A stretch of DNA of 64,000 nt from Cardiocondyla obscurior (lineage: Eukaryota; Arthropoda; Insecta; Hymenoptera; Formicidae), in assembly GCF_019399895.1 (NCBI RefSeq), contig NC_091864.1, forward strand, positions 10,208,001 through 10,272,000, given 5' to 3'. Made by a program: the position numbers and the translations under genes. This document shows positions 14,301 through 29,509 of this stretch, piece after piece. The first letter of the stretch is position 1. Each line of letters starts with the position of its first letter. The notes under the pieces are model-generated. The model had not been told where the DNA came from. It did no database searches and saw only the letters and a list, made by a program, of their open reading frames with translations.

Positions 14301-15007
14301 ACTTAATATTATGACGAACTAGTAGGCGCGCGATTGTATTACTTATTAAAAGACAATAGCACTTGATTTCATTACGCATATTTAAACAGGGAATTATTGA
14401 TCCTTATGTTTCAAAACAATATAAAGAATTGATGATATCGCACCATTTGCTGTACCATCTGTTGCCAATTTAATTAAATATTTTGTTAATATTTATGCAC
14501 CAAGTAACCGAAGAGAAATTCAATATTCCGCAGGTTTACATTAAAACTTGAATGAATAGTATTCGATTTGCGATTGACATCGTGAACAGAGTTTGACAGA
14601 AGCGGGTCGGCGCCGCGTTCACAGCTTTCTGCAAACCAAACAGTGAGTCACGGTGTCAGAAAAAGATTTTTACGTGTGACACCGCTTTCGCGTTGTGGCC
14701 GAAAGCTCGCGTTCGTCATTTTTCAAAAAAAAAAAATCTCCGTCTTTTCTCTCTTTCTTGCGAAATATCATCGAAATGTAATATATTTAGTTTGATTCCT
14801 ACACTACGATAACGCAGTCTCGTCGCTCCTTATTTGGCTCGCCCCTCGTTGGATCATATTAAGCTCTCTCGTTGGCGGTATACGCCGGCGACCGATCGAA
14901 ACCGTGTATATAGAGTAGAATTTAATAAAAAGGTTATTTGCCGCAACGGGACCTAGATAATTGGAATCCATATACGCGCCGCTATAATGAGGTTATATAT
15001 TGATAAG

Positions 15008-15009
<2 letters not shown>

Positions 15010-15040
<31 letters not shown>
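15010..15040. repeat. (GA)n microsatellite
   Basis: About 15 uninterrupted GA units at the left edge of the 15 kb GC-rich patch. Confidence 0.95.
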
Positions 15041-15041
<1 letters not shown>

Positions 15042-15390
15042 GAGGGTGGGTGAAAGGCAATGCGAGGAGGAGACCGCATACACATATGGGCCGGAAGGGG
15101 TTATCGAGCTCGGCGCGGTGATCCAATCATCCCAAGACGCTGTCATGAAATTGCCTCCAAGCTCTATTCTATCCGCGTGGCACGGCCAATTGCTCGCCGC
15201 TTTAGAACTCTCGAAGAAACTTCGCTGCATTTCGGATTAAGTCGGCCGGGTTTAAAGCTCCTCCACCGCGATCGGCGGCAGAGCGTAACCGTCGCGGCGA
15301 CGTCGACGGTGACGACCGGTGGAGAGAGGCGATGGGGCTGAAAGAATTGTTCTTTCCACCGAATTACGTCCATTAAGTCCGAGCAGCAGC

Positions 15391-15429
15391 CGTGCCGCTC
15401 CGCGTCGCGCCGCGCCGCGCCGCGCCGCC
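15391..15429. repeat. CGCGC/CGCCG short tandem repeat
   Basis: Repeated CGCGC-CG pentamers inside the GC-rich patch at 15.0-15.7 kb. Confidence 0.85.
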
Positions 15430-18400
15430 TGAATAGAGTAGCGACGAATAAAAAGCAGTTATAACGAGCGCCTTCTAATAGAGGCGAAATATTCCGGGGA
15501 GATGTCGATTAATAACTTCTTGGGCAAAAGTTAGCAGACATTCCGCCGTTGAGGATAATCAGGCCAAGTGCCGAGTAGAAGCGGCGAGTCGGAAATATTG
15601 TTTCCTACATTGGATCGCGCGCTATTAACTTCAGAAATTGGAGCGTTCGCGTATGAGACCGAGTGTGCAAGAGGAAGATGGGAGCACCCTGTAATGTTAC
15701 ACTCGTCGATCAAGCCAGTTAATGAATGAGCTCGGCTGTGTCGTAAGCAACGTACGAACAGTTTAATAAGCGGTTAACGCTTGCATCAACCGTCCATGAG
15801 TAAAGAAATAATATGTTAAAAATTTATTACCTGTTTGCACTAATTATGACCATTGTTAATTAATTACGTACGGCACAATCGAGTTTAAACAATTACTTAT
15901 TTTATTATAAAAGTATAATAATTTATAATGACGTTAATGACACATACGAGCTAGCATGTCTAAAAAATATTTAGATACTTTCTATTTATTTAATGTAACA
16001 CGTCAAAATGCATATGTAAATTGCAATTGCATTTTATATGATAATAATGCGCGAAATATGACCATCGATAAAAAATATTTTTTGATAGTTTCAAACATAG
16101 ATTTATAGAAAAGTGATATTTAAAGCACGAAGTTATTATAAAATTAGTCAAAAATCAATATAGAATTTTCATTCTACTGACTATAGTTCTCGAAATAGAC
16201 AAAGCTGACATAGGAACTTCATTATCGCGAACAATATAACGTTATTTGAAGAAAACTGAATTTTTTTTTTTTCTGTTAAAATATTTTTTGTTTTATTAAT
16301 ATATTCTTCGAGAATATAAGAATAATGAATGCTTCATAAAATTTTAATGCATACATAATTATCTTTTATTACACAAAATAAGCCGCAAACGAGGGGTTTA
16401 AAGTGTCGAAGAAATGACGTGTAACAATATTACACTTGTAACATCTTGTAATCCCGACTTTAAAAACTGATAGAAAATATATTTTAAAGAGTGTTCGTGA
16501 TACAATATCATCCACATACTTCGCTCTTGTCTCTTTGAAAGAGGATATGACCCAATTACGCTCCGCAAAAGGGGATAGCGCATATCGCGTATATAAAGTT
16601 TCATAAATAGCACATGGACGAGATTACTCCCCACCCTTGTTCTCTCCGAGTGCAGGAAGCTGCATACATTCTTAGCCTGTTTTATTTAGGTAGTCGAGCG
16701 AAATACTCCCGTCTTTTCCTCCCGCGCTTGTTGTTTCGTCCTTATTGCGCCGCATGCATTTTTAAACACGATTCCTTCGAGATGTAGCGCAGGGGGAGGG
16801 TGATGTACGACGTAGTCGATATCGCGCAATGTCATAAGAGGTTGACGCTCTAATTCCGCGGAAGTGTATGCTGACACACCCTAGAATGGCATGTCGATGC
16901 ATCTTCCCGGGATGGATATGTCGAATTAATATACGCGAAATGAAATTTATCGCCGCGCATTATTCGCCGGCATTGCGAGCCGTGAGATTATGTTGCTAAC
17001 AAAATATACGCGTAATTTAAAAATATGCATTCGCAAGAAAATAAAGTTCGATCTTGGTTAGCGTAACGTGCGGAGCCGTTCGAGCGACTCGTAACGTCAC
17101 GTAATACATTATTCGATTCACATCGTACTTGTAAATCGCAGGCATTGTACGCTGATACGAGGAGGACAATTATGCAGCGTGTTACCTCCGGTGAATATTA
17201 TATGTCAGAATTACTGAAGTGGGGACGCGTTTGAACGCTCCAATTCCGTTGATTCAATTTGCTAAGTGTCAGCGTTCACATGATATTGCAACGTGTCTCA
17301 GAGTAATTTAATCGTTTCTTAATTATTTTACGAATACGACGCGAGCTCGTTAAATGATGAAAAATTATGTGATAATTTATGCATATTTCCACATCTTTAT
17401 TTTTATATCGTTTTCTGTGTAAATGTGCGAAAATATATCGAAATAGCGATGCAGTATATGACTACTCCAGGGGGATACTTTTATACATCTATAAAACCGA
17501 ACGTTATAAAACATTTTAAAGAACAGTTTACGCGTCTCGTGCATCACGAGACTTTCTGAAAAGTAATAAGTCTAGATCGTTACTTAAATGATGCACAACA
17601 GGCTGGAATATACCGCGAGGATGCAGATGACTAATGAAAAACAGAACACCGCATTATTGTATGGTACGAGCGTAACGCTTCATATTCCATTCTCAGGGCG
17701 GTTTTCTCGGTGCGACGTAAAAATCCGGGATGCTTGGGGTAGCCGCGGTGAGAGAGCGGCGCGAGAAAAAAAGGACGCGGGTGGGAAGAGTGACGGAAAG
17801 AAAATGGCCGGTGCCGGTTCCTTAACTACTCGCGCAAGAACGAGGGATTGCGCGTTGCCTTCTTTTCTCCTGAACGCGTTTAATTTAGCCCCAGAGCGAA
17901 AATCGAGCGAGTCACGGTAAACCGACGAACGAATAGATGGTGCACTTACAGGGAGATAAGTGGCAGCGGTGCCGGCTCCTTGTTTGCTAATCTAGAAGAG
18001 CACCCCGGGATCATCTGTTGCAAGCTGTTGCGGCGAAGAGCGATCGCTAATGGCGTTAGACCCGCGCTTCTCACTCGCCGCCACCGACCGCCTCATTCGC
18101 GTGCGGATACGCGCTTACACGCACACTAAGTCTCCCTTACCGTCTCACTCTTTGCATACTTTGAGGAGCCCGGGACAGAAGGTAATCGATCACCGGCACT
18201 CAAACGGAATACCGCGATAGCTTTCTACACGTGCTGATCAACCCGTCCGATCCTTTAAACCTGAATAATAAATGTAAAATCAACGGTCAGCGATTATAGA
18301 AGCAGCGATGAAAAGGGATACCCAAACAATTTTATATGGAATATTGTACTCTCGGAAAATTCTTTTTTTCCGGCCGCACTTGAAAATATACACACCCTGC

Positions 18401-21400
18401 ATACGTCCGTTATATTTTTATACGTACGGTCTTATTTTATTTTAATAGCAGAATTTATTAATAAGCTTCTATTGAAGGAACGGGTAAGGCAAAAGATATT
18501 TTTATCTCAAGTCAACACACGACAACTATTTTCTTCCCACTTTTGATATCACTCGTAAGAGAGGTCGATAATTCGTACGTATACAATCGGTGATCTTTCT
18601 TCGAATGTGTCCGTGTAGAATAGGAGTGCTCCGGCGCAATCGCAATTATCCTATAATTTAATGTAAGTTCTAACACAGATGAAAGCGGAATTTCAATCTT
18701 AAAGTTTTCCCCGCGGTTCATTACTCCATACCGTGGCTACAAAAGCTACAGAATTACATCGAATATTAACATTGGATTCAGTATGGCCACTTATATCCCC
18801 GGGATACATCGGAAACTACTGAGAGGTCAGTAACAAGGTAAAAAAGTTTATGTCGATGTAAAGAAATTATAAAGTTCAAAATCTCGTTGCGTTTAATGAG
18901 AAAGTAGCCCCGGCAGTAGCAACTTCCTTCCCTTTCCCGCTCTATACCGTTATCGGAACTTGTCGGAGTGATTGTGCCTACGGAGAAGAAGACGCGAGAA
19001 AATACGCCGATGAATGCAATATGTTTCTTAACGGCATGGAAATTTATTTCCAATTCTCTCAATGGCGTATCCTTCTTATCTCGTTTTGATATCCATTTAT
19101 CGGGAATCCATTCGTAGCGAACGCCGGATTCTGGATGCAGGATGGGCTCGCGAAATTTCTTTATCCTTCCCTAGAGAGCCATTTATCCCGTTACTGGACG
19201 GGCCACTCGTCAGAGCATTTCGTGGGGTAGAGAGGGGAGGGTACTTCTGAATTCATAAATTTCAGTTTTCCGCACGAGTTTTACGATCAGCTAAGAACAA
19301 TGGTGGAAATTAAATGTATGAATACGTAATAACCGCTGCCCGCCGTTACAAAATAATTGCTGGGGTAATTGACATTTCAAGATTGCGAATCCATATAATC
19401 GATACGCGGATTATAAGTTTCAAGTTGTAGTGTAAGACTATTAGCGGCTTCTTGTTCTTTGAGATGATAGCACTTGCTTGCTCTGTTCTGCTTTGACGGC
19501 ATTTATTGATGGTTTGTGAGAATCAGCTTATAAACTATTAGATTATTTCTTTAAATTCAAGTTTAAGCAAGTTTTATTAATATTTTAATATCCCGCACAT
19601 TAATGTTAATATTTTAATTATTTAAGTTTTATATTTAAAAAAATGTATTTTTGGCGTTTAATTTATTTACAAAGTATTTTTGCCGACGACAGAAGAAAAA
19701 AAGCATATAGTAAAACCTTGCATTTCATTTTGCTTACATTTATATCGCGTTTTGCGTATCTAGTTTGCACGCAAGATACATAAAAGCAGATCCATGCTGT
19801 GCGGCATCCTCTTGTCAAGATACGCGGCAAGCGCGGTCGCATTTTCGTCTATGCACGTGAAAAGGATTCCAGGCGAAAGCTCGTCCAGAAACGCCATACA
19901 GGTGCCTCGTGTACCGAAAAGAGGGAAGGGTCCGGTGTGGGAGGGACGAACGCTCGAAGCCCCGTAAATCGTGCTCTATGTAACGATCGGGCATAGTAAT
20001 GAGGACAAATGAAGTGGCTGAATTATACGCGAATGTCCCTATGGGAAGCAGGTACCCGCTGCTCATGAGTTATTCATGGGAGTCTATCATAGCCACTCCA
20101 TCCAGATTGCGAGATTAATCGAGCGCGCGCACTCCTTTGCTCGTCTACCCCTTTACGTCTGAATGTCTCCCAGGCTTCTTCGCACCTCATCGAAACGAAG
20201 CATCTCTGTTTCCTCAACCTTCGACAAACGACTTTCCGCATCGAATCATCGGGTTTGTATTTCCGCGCGGATACGTTGCGCCAAGCAGTAAAAAGATCTC
20301 TTAAGGATTTATTTCGATATAGCACCGTTAACTTATCGGACGTATAACTAAATGAACTAATTGTCATTCAATCGCACAGGGATAAACAGATTATTTGCAA
20401 ATTGCTAATGTGAAAAGTACGACTTAATGAGTAGTCAGTCATGCGTAAGGGTCAACTGCATCGAATGCAAATTCAACTCGCTTGCTGATATCATTCTAAT
20501 CGCCCTCTTTATGAACTCGCATTCCACGCTGCTAGTTTATTCGCTATTGAACAACCTTGATTTAAGCACTAATTCGATTTTCATTCTCATTACGGTTCGG
20601 TGATTATTCTCGTTTTGTTCTAACTCACAGCAATGATTACATGCGTATTTTTCTACTTTATTTCATTTTACATGCGGTAGATTAAATCAGGATAACCTAA
20701 TTTTTTTATTTTTATTAATTGAAAAATGAATAATTTTCACATTTTTATTTTTACTTCAAATTGTCACTTATGCAATATTCAATATGAAAATCAAATATTG
20801 ATATCACTGCATCTACTTGACACATATTTCAATAGCTTACCTATTATAATACATAAGAATGGTCGTTTTGCTGTAATATTGGCAATCTAATTTTCAACGT
20901 TTATTTCAATTTTTAATAAAAAAAAAATAATAAAGAATGAGCAACTTAAAAAATTTATCGTTAATCGTAAAGTTCTGTTGTTCGAACAAATGATCGGAAT
21001 AACTCAATTTATTACGTACTAATCTGCGTTCAATTTCTTTTACAACATCCCGCTTGAAACCCGTCGTTGTGCCACGTTATTACTGCCAACTCACATGCAT
21101 ACGTTTGTCACGCTGCTGCGATCGCGGTTTATTAATTTTTAACAACACTATGATCTATTTATCGTGCGTGTATGTACTTTTTGCGTTTGATGCGGAAGTT
21201 TATCTGTAAGGTTCGCGATTCACCCACCTCCGTTCCTTAGAGATATACATTGTTACGATCGAAGCAAGAAACTTACGTTCAATGAACAATTTTCGGTTCA
21301 GCTGTAAATTACGCGACGACACAAAGGCGTGCCCGTAATTGCTGATATCGCTTGCACTAATTAAACTCATATAAAACCGTTAAAACAAAGTTCCCCGCAA

Positions 21401-23703
21401 TGCGGCACGCGCAAAGGGTGCAATATCACAGAAAATGAATTTATATCGCTTTCAATGTTGCAGATTAGTCACAATTGAAAATTAGAATTTTACACGCAAT
21501 CGCGGCGAAAGTAAATGCAAGGCTTTTCTCATATTTTCCGGGATGTGCGTTAGAGTTATCGTCGGTCCTGTATATTAAAAACGTTTCTTCTTAAGTGATA
21601 ATGATTTAATCGAGGAATCTTTTGGTAAACTTTAGCGCTGCAACGCGTTTCAACGTAATTCTTTCTCTCGAATCCTACACTCTACTCTCGCCGGTGTACA
21701 CGTAATTTGATCGACCTCGCACCGCAATACGTCATTTCTCCCGGCGCACGCTCCATTCTTATACCCGCCCGCTCGCGATCCTATACTCTTCCGGTCCTTC
21801 AGCGCAATATGACGTTTATCCGTTCGAAAAGCGAGATTTTATTGCCCGTGTAAATCCTGGCTTTCATCGCAATCGACGTACGGCAGCGGGCATTTAGATT
21901 TATTATCGGCAACAAAATTATAGCGTGCCCGACAACGCTAATACCGGGCCGGTGCGAGATCACGTCTCAGAAATCGGAAATACATCGAGATTAATGTCGG
22001 AGTCTCGGGACGGGGCGCGGACGGTACGGCGGCGAGAGACAGATGATTCCTTCGCGGAGGACGTTCAAAATTCGCGTGATGACGTATAACTTTTCAAGCG
22101 ATAAGGAGAGCGAGGGCCGTAATCCGGCAACAAGTGAATATACGCTTGAAATTGAAGTCTGTGCTGCTTGGGAAATTCCCGGAGTCAGATCGATTTAGAG
22201 CTTGTTCAATCAGGAAGTAAAGCCTCTTTGCTGACGACCGAAAGTCCCCCGCCAGCTCTGACGACGATATCGGCAATGTCGTCAGTAGCATCGACGATAA
22301 TGGCGGCGGAGTGAAATGATTTGTCCTTGGCCATTATTGCTGCAGAAACCAGCGGTCGTTGTCGGATAGGCAGTCGGCGGCAGGGGTTAAATCGAGTAAA
22401 AGCACCGTGAGAGAGCTCGGCAACGTGAAAGGGTTTCTCTCACGTACGCGGTACGTGTATGTCGATACTGCCTGTCGAACGATAAAATAATAATGGAGAA
22501 AAGCGAAGACGTAGAACGCGAGAGCCGATTTCTACGGAAGCCTGCGCCCGCCCCGCTTTCAGATGTCGAATATTTTTCTAGGCGACATGCTTGGCCAGAA
22601 AGTATATATGGTAACCCTCCCTTAGAGCGTCCCCAAATCGCGTTTTATGATTTTCGAGAAATAGCGAAACGTAGGAACGCGCGTGCCTTTGAATTAGAAC
22701 GGCTGTGTCTCCCGTGCGTTTTTCCCTCACGGTGGAAATTAGCTCCGCAAAATAACCATCCACCGCGCATTGAAACTTTAACGGTCCTTGACAAGCGTAC
22801 GAGAGATCGAGTGTGAATTCCTTTGATGACATACCTTTGTGTATACGATAAAAAGGGGTGTCCTTTGTACACAATTTTGAAAAAGCAGACTCAGGTGAGC
22901 TAAGTAAATTAATAGGATGAGATAATATAAAAAGAGAATATTTAATAGGGGAGTAACGTCGGAATAAATTTCAGGTGATGAGAATAGTAAAAGGTCGTAA
23001 AGAAGAGCGTTGCTGGTCGGTATAAGTGTTCTAACGAGAGAAACGCGCACGTTGAAACAAAAGTAAGGGAGAAATGGAAAGATGTAATTTAACGTGTCCC
23101 AATGCTGGGGACGGAGCGGTAGTGGCGGTGTATGGTACACGAGACAAATTTCTCCGTTGCTTCTATCGATAATTCTTCTGCTAGAACGTGGATGTACCAG
23201 GAACTAGTCGCGTTGGAATAAAATATTACAAGACCGCGCAGTAAAGGAGATGTCGATTGCACGAAACCAGTGGCGTAAAATGTAGAACCAGGACAGCTTA
23301 AAAGCAACGTCGACGCATTAATGTCGTTCCGCTAAGCACTGGTTTTTCGCAAGATGACATGCGTTACCCGCTGCAAGACGGGAAACGTTACGTTGCCGTT
23401 GAGACTGGATGGTAGCCAACGATTAAAAGTGTCTATATGCACAGCTTTTCTTCCTTCGCGCGTATATTTATCACACTTATAATATATGTATCTCAAAAAT
23501 TATGTTGGACAGAATCCCAGTAATATTTTATCAACTGTTACATAGCGCGAGATTTTAGTTGTTTAAGCCCCGAGGATTATGCTTACGCTAATTTTTAGAA
23601 GATCAGCAACAAAGTTTTAAATTCAGATTTACCGCGAGTTTGTTAAAAATTTAAAAATCATAAAGTTACGCGAAAGTTTAAACAAAAAAATGAGAAATAT
23701 TAA

Positions 23704-23743
23704 ATATATATATATATATTTAATATTTTTTATTTTATATATA

Positions 23744-23774
<31 letters not shown>

Positions 23775-23775
23775 A
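23704..23775. repeat. (AT)n microsatellite followed by poly-T
   Basis: Two AT runs flank a TTTATTTTA spacer, then about T13. Confidence 0.9.
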
Positions 23776-25737
23776 CAATTTGAATTCGAGTAATATCGAA
23801 AAAGTATGTAATTGTGAAAAAGCAACTTTACTATCGTAGCACCGGCTTAATATATGCGTATTGATGGAAATCCGGATGGCATTATGATTGAAATCGCAAA
23901 GTGATGGCGCGTTAAATGAGAGATCATGAATTTAACGAAGACGTGGCGGGAAATTGAGAGAGTGACGTAAGCAAAGAACAGAGGAAAGTAAGATCCTTCG
24001 ATATAGAGACTCGTGCTACACCACGAAAATCGTTCCCCTTAGGATCCTAACATCGGAACGGCTCGGAGCATCAATTTTCCTCGGCTCTATCGTGCGACTA
24101 CGTTCGACGACCGTGCACAGCGTTTCCGGCTGTACCAACATCCGCCAGTTCCTGCAGGACGCAATGTACAACGGGCGGGAAAGGGATTGGGGAAGTTCTG
24201 TGCTTGGGCACTTTGAATACACTTTGCCCGAAACGACGTAGCCCCGTAGACAGATCGAATTCCTGTTCTCCCTCGTCTCCATCTCTTTCCCTCTGTTACT
24301 CTTCCTTCGCGGATCCTAAAGTACGTGTCGTTTTATCGTTTTTTCGATGCATACCTTTTATTACCCGTTCATCGAATATATCGGTGAATGTGAAAATGCG
24401 CATCTGCACGAAACGGTCAAATTTAATAAAAAAGTCACAGAAAAAGAAAATTTTATTCCGTCGCAAAATTACATAAATTTATTGAAATAAGAACTTTTCT
24501 ATTGAAACAAAGATATTATTTTTTTTTAATGGGGGAGAAATTTAACGCTTTTGTCAACCCTTTTTCGTCGGAATTCAGTTAAACGCTTTTACATCAAGTT
24601 CCAGAAACGATTGTGTGTATAACAGTTTGTGTAATATAGGATACAATGTACTGAAATAACTGCGATACGTTCAACCTAGACGCAATGTACGCATTCAGTG
24701 TTTAGTGGTTATAACAAAACGTTAAACCAAACGCCGCCTGCCCACATAGCTATTAACATGGCTCTATCGTTATGAATTTAACATTATTTGCCGCAGTGCG
24801 CTTAATGCCACGCCGACATTATGTTTATCGTATAGGTTCGCGTATAAATTCCCCTTCCCGTTGAATTTTAACTTTGTGAAAAATACCCCTTGCATCATCG
24901 AGCTAAGAATATTAAACAACAGTTCGTATTCAATGGTTAGAAAAAAAAAAAATTACATACTATGATATGAAAATACACTCTTTTTGTATGTGGCAAAGCT
25001 ATTTGCATTTATGTACGGCCTAACTAGCACTGTTTTAAGCAAATCCTCTCGAGTTTGCTTGCTTTAACGTAGTTCTAGATATGGCAAAACGACGTCCACG
25101 ATAAGCGCCCCTGGTTTGGCTCGGATATGTGGATAATCCATACGAGCCATCTATACGCTTTATAGTATATATAACGTAAATAACATGACTTCCTCGGACC
25201 GTGTCTATGCTCGGAAAACTCTAACTGCGTATCCGTATCTACGAATCATTGTGGCAGTTCCGGGTGCCTCGTCGGCCGATCGATATCGTGTCGCCTTATC
25301 TAGCGATGCGAGAGTATCTTCGTGCGCGTCTTCAATCCGACCTGAAAGACCTTCGTGCTCCAGAAATACAGGCGGTATGCCTGTAATACGGCGATACACT
25401 CATTGTCGAGACTGCATGAGAACGCATTGCATTCGTGACGAATACAGGATAGCTGTTTGAAGAGTCGTGACACTACGCTTGTAATACGATGTAATTGCGA
25501 CTGCTCGAAAGACCAGGAACAATCAAAGGTTTCCTTTGCGAGGAGCGTTGGAGAATCACTTCCTTGATTGTATAGAGGGATGCGACGACTCCAGAGTGAG
25601 TCGCAATAAGTCAGAATTTTTTAATTAAATCGAACCGGTGGAAGAATGTGAGGTATGTTCGCTTAATATTGTAATTTTCTTAAATACCAGTTTCGGAATA
25701 ACCAACGATTGACAAATTTTGAATAAGTAATAAATCG

Positions 25738-26085
25738 TTAAATCGTCGCGAGTTTATAATTTAGTAATATAATCTTATTAAATTGTAACGTACATTTAAT
25801 AACAATATGTAATTGGCGATACAAATTTCTATTTCGTTCGGCTACGTCGGGAAAGAACGGTTTCAATTTTCGTTCTAAAAGTGCTCCATCTCCAGATATA
25901 ACATACTTCTTACGAGGGCTGATATATTTCACAGTCATATGCAACAGGCCGTTTTTCGATGTTACCTCAGTGTGGTTGCATTGTAAAGGAATTCTAGAGG
26001 TGAGCCCTGGTTTCTGCAGAATAGCTAAATCGCATGTTGCATACATAATGTAAGACATATCGCCTTCCGGAAGTACGTAACACAT
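25738..26085 (-). CDS. Uncharacterised ORF, 115 aa, possibly an exon
   Basis: An ATG-to-stop frame lies on the minus strand. Residues 1-80 look protein-like, with three cysteines (C2, C18, C36) and motifs such as GDMSYIMYATCDLAI and KYISPRKKYVISGDG. The last ~30 residues (from YRQLHI) are AT-driven and look like intron or UTR read-through. TATTCTGCAG upstream of KPGLTS could be an acceptor. No family is recognised and it has no neighbours that help. It may be chance. Confidence 0.22.
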   Translation of the reverse strand: MCYVLPEGDMSYIMYATCDLAILQKPGLTSRIPLQCNHTEVTSKNGLLHMTVKYISPRKKYVISGDGALLERKLKPFFPDVAERNRNLYRQLHIVIKCTLQFNKIILLNYKLATI

Positions 26086-29000
26086 TTTCGGAGAAAACGT
26101 AGGTGATAGTCATGCGAGAGAAAAATTATGATGATTGCGTCGGTGGGCATTTCAACAAGTATTTTCAAAGCGGTTAAAATAAGACGCGCTTGCTCGCAAT
26201 TAAAAATTTCTATCAAGAATACATTCGAATCCGAGTGCCTTTAAAATTTTTAATGCTTATAGCAAGCAAGCTCTCGTAATTACGCTTTAGTGTAGAAAGA
26301 AAATCCCGTTATAAATTCGTCAAAGAATATGATCAAAGCCGCGAAGTTTGTCGCAAACTTTATGAAACATCCGATACATTGCATAAACAACCGTAGCAGC
26401 TGATACGTTCCCCCGGTATCTCAGCTATTCACGTATAACGACACTAGTGAATGCTGATGCTGAAAAGTTATAAGAGCAAGGGAAGCTTCTTCAGCGGCTT
26501 GGATGAGGCGGGATAAAACGCCGTATACAAAACGCACGAGACGTTCTTAACTCGAAACTGCCTCCGACATCCCGAGGCGTAGGACGAGGCTCGCTTACAA
26601 TTCAAGGCATACTCGCGCTAGGCACGGACGGTAAGGGGGGAAAGCTCTACAGTAGATTCTCACGCGGTAAACGAATTAAGGGTTGATTTCTCGGGTAGGT
26701 GGCCACCTATCCACTCTTCTTGAGCACAACGACCACCCTCTAGCATGCCGTATCGTCCTTCCTTCCGGTTATCTATCGTAGCACTCGCCACGAATCGAGG
26801 TAAAGGGTTACGTATATCGGCGAGCCGGGGCATGAGCGCCGTGGCACTGAGAGATAAAACCAATCACATGGCACTATACACACAGAAATTTATTGCCGCA
26901 GATTATCTGGCGAGAGTCCAAACACAAACACATTTCTTTCTTCGGCCACTCGTGAGACGGATCGTTTGGGAGGAGAAACAAGAAGGAGGAAGTATGAGCG
27001 AAGAGAATCATTCGGGGGTGAGAGAGTAGTATAAGGAGAAATAAGATAGGAGAAATGCGACTCGTAGGGTGGGATGGGAACGGGGGAGGGAAAGAAGATA
27101 CAGTGAGCGAGAAAGCGGAAAGCTCCGACGATGGGCGCGGGTCGTCGAGCTTTCTGCTTGTTCCCTTACCCCCTGTGCTCACCCCCGCACACGCGTCCGG
27201 GGCTCTCCCTGTTTGAACCTCGCGGAAGCGAGGGGATTTCCTCGGCAAAGACGTGCATCGCTTTTTATTGTCGGATAGACTGTTTGAACAACAGCCAACC
27301 TGGCAATCCGAGCCCTACTAGCATAGCGCTGTCTTCGCCTTCTCTTCTGTTGTCCCCTTATTCCACTTTTCCCTCGTGTCTCTCTACATTACAACGCCCG
27401 CGTCTTTAACTACGTGATCCGATCTGTTTTGCTTCCATTCTGCCCCACGTCCGCGATTTATATATGCTCTCGTAGGAAAAATCGAACGTAATTTATCGTA
27501 CTAAATTAATGCGAGATTTAATTACCCGTTACAATTTTTTTTTTATGTTATTTGATTTATCTCGTAACTAATTTTAAAAATATAAACTTGGATATCACTT
27601 GTCAAACAATTTATTAAATAGATATCGTAGCAAACAGTTTTATAATGTGCTAAAAAAAAAAAAATTAATATGCTAAACTCATTCGCATACGAAGAAACAA
27701 AAATTCGACGGAAAGAATAAGGCGCAGTACGTATGCGCATTTGCCAAGAATATTCCGATATCCAAGAGCTGATATCTGCTTCTGTATCCTGGCCAATAAT
27801 CTATCTTCGAAAGTAACTTAACGGGAAATCGACGTCCAACGCGGAGAAGCCGAACAGAGCAGCAGGCTACGCAATGGATCGGAGTATTTCCAACGGCAGA
27901 AACAACATTTTTCGCGGGGATGGGGCAAAGTGAAGAAGTTTTCCTATCGTTCGCGTCCGATATTTGCATAGCGAGATCAATACCAAGTATTGCTAGATCG
28001 AGGACATCGAAGAAATAACTACCGCCTATTTTGCGCGAAAATTACACAATCTAATCTGGGATAATTTAAATTGATGCAATTATTTACTCCGCAAAGTAAT
28101 ATAGCGATAAAAAAAAAAAAATAAATAATTGACTAAAGTAATATTTGATACTTAATTGATTTTATTTTTTCTATATTTAATTAATTAAAATTAAATTCTA
28201 TAATACACAATTTAGAAATATAAACGTATTTTTAAAATTAAATTATCTAGATTAACGTCGCATAAAATACAGCTGACTAGTCTTCGCTCAGCGTTCCCGA
28301 ATGTCATTCGGAGCAGATTTGAGAAAATGGTGACTTTTGTCTTTTCCTGGGTAAACCATTCATAGTCGTAGAAGTGGACGATGAAGCAATCGTTTCAAAT
28401 CGGTCGTTAGCAAGAAAGTCGTTCGGAGAATCTTTCGTCTTAAAAAGAAGAGAAAGATATCTCGGAGAAAGTTTCTACCTATAATCGTCGTGCGGTCTTT
28501 AATTTGAAATCGCGTGAAATCTGAATCCTTCTATTCTATCTATTCATTCGTTTAATTTAAAATTACGAATTTCAAGCGGGAAGGGGGAGAAAGAAATTCA
28601 ATTTCGAAGGCAATGATGTATTAACAATTATACAGCACGCGATTATATTATTCATGATACCGTTACCGTATGCGATTAATTTTGTTATAAGAGTTATTAA
28701 TTAATTCGGGCACACGTATCAAATATGTAAACGTGAGTAAACTTAATTATTATTAATTTCTCAGTTCTAATCGCGACGCAGCTTAAGTACGCAATTATTG
28801 GTAAAGTATTGTGCTGTGAAACACCACGCGGCATTACGTAAAACAGCGCAACAAGCAATTATACGCTAATAATTAGTCAACTGTATGCGCAATAATACAA
28901 GTTTCCATGGTAAAGTTTCTTGTGCATCGGGCATGTGTCGTAAACATACTTAATAACGTAACCGCGTTAATTAACGGCAACAATTTGTCTTTCCGCTAAT

Positions 29001-29492
29001 GTTTCCTAATATCTAATAATGAACCGATAAACATGGACCAATATACCTTTGTTTGCCGTTACTAAACAGTTCGCTCATTTTAGTTGATTCAGTATCCAGT
29101 TGCTCCTCGCAAATCAAGCTTATTCAGCGCTGCAGCGGCCTTTAATTTGTGCAACAATGCTTTTCACGCGTTATGCGCCGCGCGGTTAGATTTGTGAACC
29201 CGGTTAAACGTTCCATTCCTGCGATAGGGTTCCATTAAATATTATCGTGACACCAGGATTGCCAGTAAACTTCGGGTATATCTGCCGCGGCGTAGGGAGT
29301 GGGAAAAGTTCACCGAGATGTCAAACAGTTTCCACCCCGCGGATACCGACAGACCGTGAAACTTCGGGACGATGTGCCCGCTGTTGCTAGATACGATACT
29401 TCTTGGCATTCCTCGCCGTGGCAGTCTTGCATGCTTTATTAAGGAGTTTGCCCGCCTAGAAAGGTTAACGTGGATTACAGCGATAGAGCTTC

Positions 29493-29509
29493 TTTTTTTT
29501 TTTTTTTTT
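29493..29509. repeat. Poly-T tract
   Basis: T17 inside an otherwise GC-moderate stretch. Confidence 0.9.

Larger units (their letters stand above)
7746..25737. other. Long gene-free stretch
   Basis: About 18 kb alternate between AT-rich DNA and CpG-rich patches (8.2-8.9, 13.4-13.9, 14.8-15.7, 17.6-18.2, 21.6-22.8, 24.0-24.4 kb). The patches hold overlapping open frames on both strands (for example 22.49-22.87 kb and 24.02-24.28 kb) without recognisable domains. No exon can be defended. It may be intron of a large gene or intergenic. Confidence 0.5.

Noticed and set aside
24016..24282. 88-codon minus ORF with ATG and several Cys
   Set aside because: GC-rich patch with an open plus frame overlapping its 5' end; no domain or signal peptide.
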